NCBI RefSeq assembly: GCF_014203275.1 | Contig: NZ_JACHIP010000002.1 | Coordinates: 248,001 to 312,000, forward strand | Source: Granulicella aggregans | GTDB taxonomy: Bacteria; Acidobacteriota; Terriglobia; Terriglobales; Acidobacteriaceae | DNA: 64,000 nucleotides | Direction: 5' to 3' | Shown here: in pieces, positions 61,062-64,000 of the stretch | Position numbering within the stretch: position 1 is the stretch's first letter | Layout of the letters: every line of letters starts with the position of its first letter | Program-made: the position numbers and the translations under genes | The notes under the pieces: generated by a model | Database searches by the model: none | Told to the model about the DNA's origin: nothing | Seen by the model: the letters and a program-made list of their open reading frames with translations, nothing else

Positions 61062-62498
61062 TTGGCTAGGCGGGTTGCGATTGTTGGTGGTGGGGTTGCC
61101 GGGGTGACGGCGGCTTGGCAGCTTGCGAGGCTTGCGGCTGACGGGGCGGCGGTTGAGGTGGTGCTGTTCGAGGCTTCCGGGCGACTTGGTGGCATTGTTG
61201 AGACCGTGCGGTGCGATGAATTTGTGATTGAGTGTGGGCCGGATGGGTGGGTGACAGATAAGCCCTGGGCTCGGGAGCTTGCTGAGGAGCTGGGGCTTAG
61301 GGCTGAGATTATCTCGTCGAACGACGCTACGCGGAAGACTTATGTGCTGCAGGACGGCGAGCTGGTGATGATGCCGGACGGCATGCGGATGATGGTGCCG
61401 AAGGGGCTGGCGGCGCTGGATGGGATCGATGCTTCACCGCTGTTCTCCGCCGAAGCGAAGGCGGCGTTTCGTGCGGAGGTGGGACGGGCGGAGGAGTTGA
61501 AGGCGGGCGCTCCTGATGCGGATGAGAGCGTGGCCAGCTTTGTGGCGCGGCACTTCGGGATGGAGGTGCTGGAGAAGATTGGTGCGCCGCTGCTGGGTGG
61601 GGTATTTGGCGGCGATGTGACGAAGCTGAGTGTGCGGGCAGTGATGGCTCCGTTTGTAAAGCTGGAGCGGGAGTTTGGAAGTCTGGTGCTGGGGATGGAG
61701 CGAAGGAGCGAGTTCGCTAGTCAGCGAGTTAGCGGAGGAGCGAAAGCGCTAATTAGCGAGTTAGCGGAAAGCGCGGCGCTTTTTACTTCTTTGCGGGGTG
61801 GGAGTGGGGCGCTGGTGGAGCGGATGGTCGAGGGGATTCCGGCGGGGTGGGTGAGGTTGGGGTGCCCCGTCACAGGAGTTGCAAAGGCGGGCGATGGGTG
61901 GGTAGTTTCGACGGTTATCGGGACGGAACAGTTCGATGCGGTGATGATGGCTGCTCCGGTGGATGTGGCACGGGAGTTGTTGCGAGCTACCGATGCGCGG
62001 GCGGCGGAGTTGATGGAGATTGAGGCGACGTCGGCGGTGGTGGCGGCGTTTGCGTTTACGGAGGCTGTGAATCTGCCACAGGGGTTTGGGTTTCTCGTGC
62101 CGCCGGGGTCGAAAGAGAACCGTTTGCTGGCGGGGACGTTTGTGGATCAGAAGTATCCGTCGCGGGTGCCGGAGGGTGGGCGACTGGTGCGGGCTTTCTT
62201 TGGTGGGGTGGCGGCGGATGGGCTGCTGAGTGCCAGTGATGAGGAGATTGCTGGGCTGGCTATGACGGAGTTGAAGCGGGTGCTGGGGAAGTTGCCTTCG
62301 CCGGTGCTGACGGTGGTGCGTCGATGGCCGAGGGCTTTGCCGCAATATGGGGTGGGGCATCTGGAGCGGATGGCGGAGTTGTTTCGCCAGGTGGAGGCGA
62401 TGGGTGGGATCTGGTTGCTGGGGAATGGGTATCGTGGGGTGGGGCTGCCGGATCTGGTGAGGGATGCCCGGTCGGCGGCTGTCGAGGTCGCGGGATAG
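61062..62498 (+). CDS. hemG: Protoporphyrinogen/coproporphyrinogen oxidase
   Basis: 478 residues from TTG at 61062 (GGGAGA upstream). A flavoprotein oxidising protoporphyrinogen IX or coproporphyrinogen III (HemY/HemG type, amine-oxidase fold). N-terminal FAD site VAIVGGGVAGVTAAWQLARL, FEASGRLGGIVETVRCDEF (RxGG), ECGPDGWV, and C-terminal RWPRALPQYGVGHLER, LLGNGYRGVGLPDLVRDAR. A region around residue 225-235 is an unusual low-complexity insert with two 14-base direct repeats. The classic E. coli hemG is a different protein; the symbol is used here as in Bacillus nomenclature (hemY). Confidence 0.9.
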   Translation: MARRVAIVGGGVAGVTAAWQLARLAADGAAVEVVLFEASGRLGGIVETVRCDEFVIECGPDGWVTDKPWARELAEELGLRAEIISSNDATRKTYVLQDGELVMMPDGMRMMVPKGLAALDGIDASPLFSAEAKAAFRAEVGRAEELKAGAPDADESVASFVARHFGMEVLEKIGAPLLGGVFGGDVTKLSVRAVMAPFVKLEREFGSLVLGMERRSEFASQRVSGGAKALISELAESAALFTSLRGGSGALVERMVEGIPAGWVRLGCPVTGVAKAGDGWVVSTVIGTEQFDAVMMAAPVDVARELLRATDARAAELMEIEATSAVVAAFAFTEAVNLPQGFGFLVPPGSKENRLLAGTFVDQKYPSRVPEGGRLVRAFFGGVAADGLLSASDEEIAGLAMTELKRVLGKLPSPVLTVVRRWPRALPQYGVGHLERMAELFRQVEAMGGIWLLGNGYRGVGLPDLVRDARSAAVEVAG

Positions 62499-62509
62499 AC
62501 ATGGGTGGT

Positions 62510-62550
62510 GGTCCCACTTATCGCGATAAGGCTGCGATGAATGGGGCACG
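62510..62550 (+). repeat. Dispersed repeat, family B
   Basis: GGTCCCACTTATCGCG, loop, CTGCGATGAATGGGGCACG. Confidence 0.8.
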
Positions 62551-62592
62551 ACGTTTGCCGGATGGCGTCTAATAGCGTGGGAGAACAAACAT

Positions 62593-62781
62593 ATGACCCA
62601 GAGCACGCATAACCGAGTCGCCGAATTACACAATCTTGCCGCACATGCCCATGAGGCCGCAGCAGTTGCTCATGGGAAGGGCGATCATCTGAGCGCGCAT
62701 GAACTTTCGAAGCAGGCGCAGGAACACTCTGCGGAGGCGCACCGGCACTCCGAGAAGCTGTTGGAAGAAGTGAGGAAGTAA
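62593..62781 (+). CDS. Small His/Ala-rich helical protein
   Basis: 62 residues: THNRVAELHNLAAHAHEAAA, VAHGKGDHLSAHELSKQAQE, HSAEAHRHSEKLLEEVRK. Ten His residues spaced along one predicted long helix suggest metal binding, but nothing proves it. No signal peptide. Similar small proteins are, from memory, found in Proteobacteria and Acidobacteria. Confidence 0.7.
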   Translation: MTQSTHNRVAELHNLAAHAHEAAAVAHGKGDHLSAHELSKQAQEHSAEAHRHSEKLLEEVRK

Positions 62782-62807
62782 GGCTGCGCTTCCCTTCCCC
62801 TGGCTGG

Positions 62808-63635
62808 TTATCGACCGTGCGAGGGGTCGGGAGTGGCGGCTACGTTGAGGTCTAGGATGAGGTGGCCGATGGCCGGGTCGGGAGCGTAGCAGTTGTTATC
62901 GGGGGCGTAGGTCTTGGCGCAGGCGGCGGTGTTGGCGCGGCGGCGGGGGGATTGGGCGTACTGCCAGACTTCGGCGGAGGGAGTTCCGCTGGAGGCTAGA
63001 GGCGGAGGTGTGAGGACGCAGCCGTTTGAAGGTGGGCAGGTGTCCTGATAGACCCAGAGAGTGATGGGATGGAGGTGCCGGGCGGCGACCTGCTGCTGGA
63101 TGTCCTGCGCGGTGGTGATGGTTTGGCCGGGGCCGTCGGGGACGGGCTGACCGCTGATGTAGGTGCCGGGACGAAAGCCGGTGGCGGCGAGGGTCTCGGT
63201 CCAGGCGAAGAGGTAGTCGGATTGTTCGGGGGTGAGGCGGCCACCTTCTTCCTGGTCGAGGAAGATGAGGGTGTGGGGTGGAAAGCCTTCTCGTTGGGCG
63301 GATGCGGCGGCGGTGGTGGCGTCTTTTTGGCCCTGGGCGGCTGGTGTGGTGAGACCGGCTTTAATTTGGGATTCGGTGCGACCGTTGGCGAGGGCAAGGA
63401 AGCCGAAGCCTTGTGCGGCGAGGATGGCACGTTTGCCAGTCCAGGTGTTGCGGTTGGAGCCTGGGGGGTTGGTGAGCCAGAAGCTGGTGAAGTCGAAGTG
63501 GCGGCGGAGCGCAGGGAGTGCGGTGTCGCCGGGGTAGACGTTGCGGTCGAAGCCGATGTAGGTTTTGGGGATCTGGGCGTGGGCCGCGAGCGAGAGAATG
63601 ACGAGGGCGAGGATGGAGCGCGGGAGGCGGGGCAC
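62808..63635 (-). CDS. DUF1906 (Rv2525c-like) glycoside-hydrolase-fold protein
   Basis: 275 residues from GTG at 63635; the frame continues to 63854 but crosses a family D repeat. Signal peptide (SILALVILSLAAHAQ), then a domain of the Rv2525c type: KTYIGFDRNVYPGDTALPAL, FDFTSFWLTNPP, FGFLALANGRTE, LIFLDQEEGGRLTPEQSDYL (two acidic residues at the usual catalytic place), and GTYISG. The family is related to lysozyme-like TIM barrels and may act on peptidoglycan or cell wall; activity is inferred. Confidence 0.75.
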   Translation of the reverse strand: MPRLPRSILALVILSLAAHAQIPKTYIGFDRNVYPGDTALPALRRHFDFTSFWLTNPPGSNRNTWTGKRAILAAQGFGFLALANGRTESQIKAGLTTPAAQGQKDATTAAASAQREGFPPHTLIFLDQEEGGRLTPEQSDYLFAWTETLAATGFRPGTYISGQPVPDGPGQTITTAQDIQQQVAARHLHPITLWVYQDTCPPSNGCVLTPPPLASSGTPSAEVWQYAQSPRRRANTAACAKTYAPDNNCYAPDPAIGHLILDLNVAATPDPSHGR

Positions 63636-63719
63636 GTGGATAGAATACCGGCAGACGCTTTGTTGCAGGTCTACCTCGTGATGCCGTGGCTGAAAGGTCG
63701 AGGGGTTGGGTGGAGTAAG

Positions 63720-63785
63720 CGGTCTCGGGGTCCTTCGACTGCGTTTGGCGCAAAGTGCGCGCCAAACTTCGCTCAGGATGACGGC
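63720..63785 (+). repeat. Dispersed repeat, family D (long)
   Basis: Starts GGTCTCGGGGTCCTTCG. Bases 63731-63784 match 60981-61034 except one base. Confidence 0.9.
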
Positions 63786-63825
63786 TCTTTTGATGTTGGA
63801 GCATAGTGAAACGAGAACAAAGCGA

Positions 63826-63887
63826 AATGTGGAGGTCTCTCCACGTCGCATCACGATATGGCCGTGATGCTCCGGTCGGGGTGACGA
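63826..63887 (+). repeat. Dispersed repeat, family C
   Basis: AATGTGGAGGTCTCTCCAC, inner hairpin GCATCACGA/CCGTGATGC, TCCGGTCGGGGTGACG; a divergent copy. Confidence 0.7.
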
Positions 63888-63908
63888 TTTTCTGGGAGGA
63901 GAATTCTT

Positions 63909-64000
63909 ATGGCGACGAGTGTTGATGCAGTGGTTGATCCACGGTATCCGGTTGGGCAGTGTGTGATGCCGGAGGTGATCGGATCTGCGGAGATTGCGGC
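63909..64000 (+). CDS. Start of a DinB/YfiT-like protein (partial)
   Basis: 30 residues are present from ATG 63909 (GGGAGGAG 7-8 nt upstream); the rest lies beyond the window. VDPRYPVGQCVMPEVIGSAEI resembles the start of YfiT-type DinB-fold proteins (DPRYPIG...), which include bacillithiol-S-transferase-like metal enzymes. With only the N-terminus visible the assignment is tentative. Confidence 0.6.
   Translation, partial: MATSVDAVVDPRYPVGQCVMPEVIGSAEIA

Noticed and set aside
16469..63887. CRISPR-like regularly spaced repeats
   Set aside because: Repeats are dispersed singly or in mixed clusters over 47 kb, with no uniform spacers and no cas genes.

Overview
This window looks like an ordinary chromosomal segment of a GC-rich Acidobacteriota, most probably family Acidobacteriaceae (Granulicella / Edaphobacter / Terriglobus-like). 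The reasons are two large ADOP-type ABC permeases, several signal-peptide proteins with an orphan TonB C-terminal domain, an EF-P of the PGNLR type, an Ig-like surface protein with a C-terminal membrane segment, and many dispersed palindromic repeats between genes. I see no rRNA, tRNA, CRISPR array, prophage or complete insertion sequence. The placement is by protein resemblance from memory; no search was run.

Layout. 0-16 kb: the end of a surface protein, an alginate-export-type porin, an ADOP permease, glutamate dehydrogenase, a loose tryptophan cluster (trpE and trpG separated by two small genes), EF-P, an SDR, acylphosphatase-apt, two tandem TonB-domain paralogues and a zinc alcohol dehydrogenase. 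16-30 kb: topoisomerase IB, two small unknowns, a FadL-type porin, 2-oxoglutarate dehydrogenase E1, an MBL-fold hydrolase, a cold-shock protein, cytidylate kinase, and a winged-helix (AlkZ/YcaQ-like) protein with a roughly 370-residue basic disordered tail. 30-44 kb: an M24 peptidase gene broken by one in-frame amber codon, a DyP peroxidase, DAHP synthase, a TetR regulator with a small membrane protein sharing its operator, a GH51 arabinofuranosidase, a second ADOP permease behind a long inverted-repeat operator, MutL and an EAL phosphodiesterase. 44-64 kb: pyruvate kinase with Lys-rich tails, a BrkB membrane protein, a thioredoxin, a PAS-GGDEF-EAL protein, an OmpA-like protein, a DnaC-like ATPase, an ankyrin protein, L31, a dihydrouridine synthase, a sugar isomerase, the haem genes hemE-hemH-hemG/Y, a DUF1906 protein and the start of a DinB/YfiT protein.

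The most unusual layer is non-coding. About 37 short palindromic repeats sit only between genes from 16.4 kb onward. They fall into families (A-F below) with different hairpins but only two kinds of right end: TGGGGCACCC for A and B, and GATGAC for C to F. Every clear copy has the same orientation on the + strand, and some stems differ by paired base changes.

Other points of interest are the shared TetR operator, the ADOP operator, several genes whose -10 box lies only 6-9 nt before the ATG (probable leaderless mRNAs), Asn in place of Lys/Arg at the tip of EF-P, and the amber-interrupted peptidase. I found no self-evident multi-gene novel system such as a defence island or BGC; the repeats are the best candidate for something undescribed.
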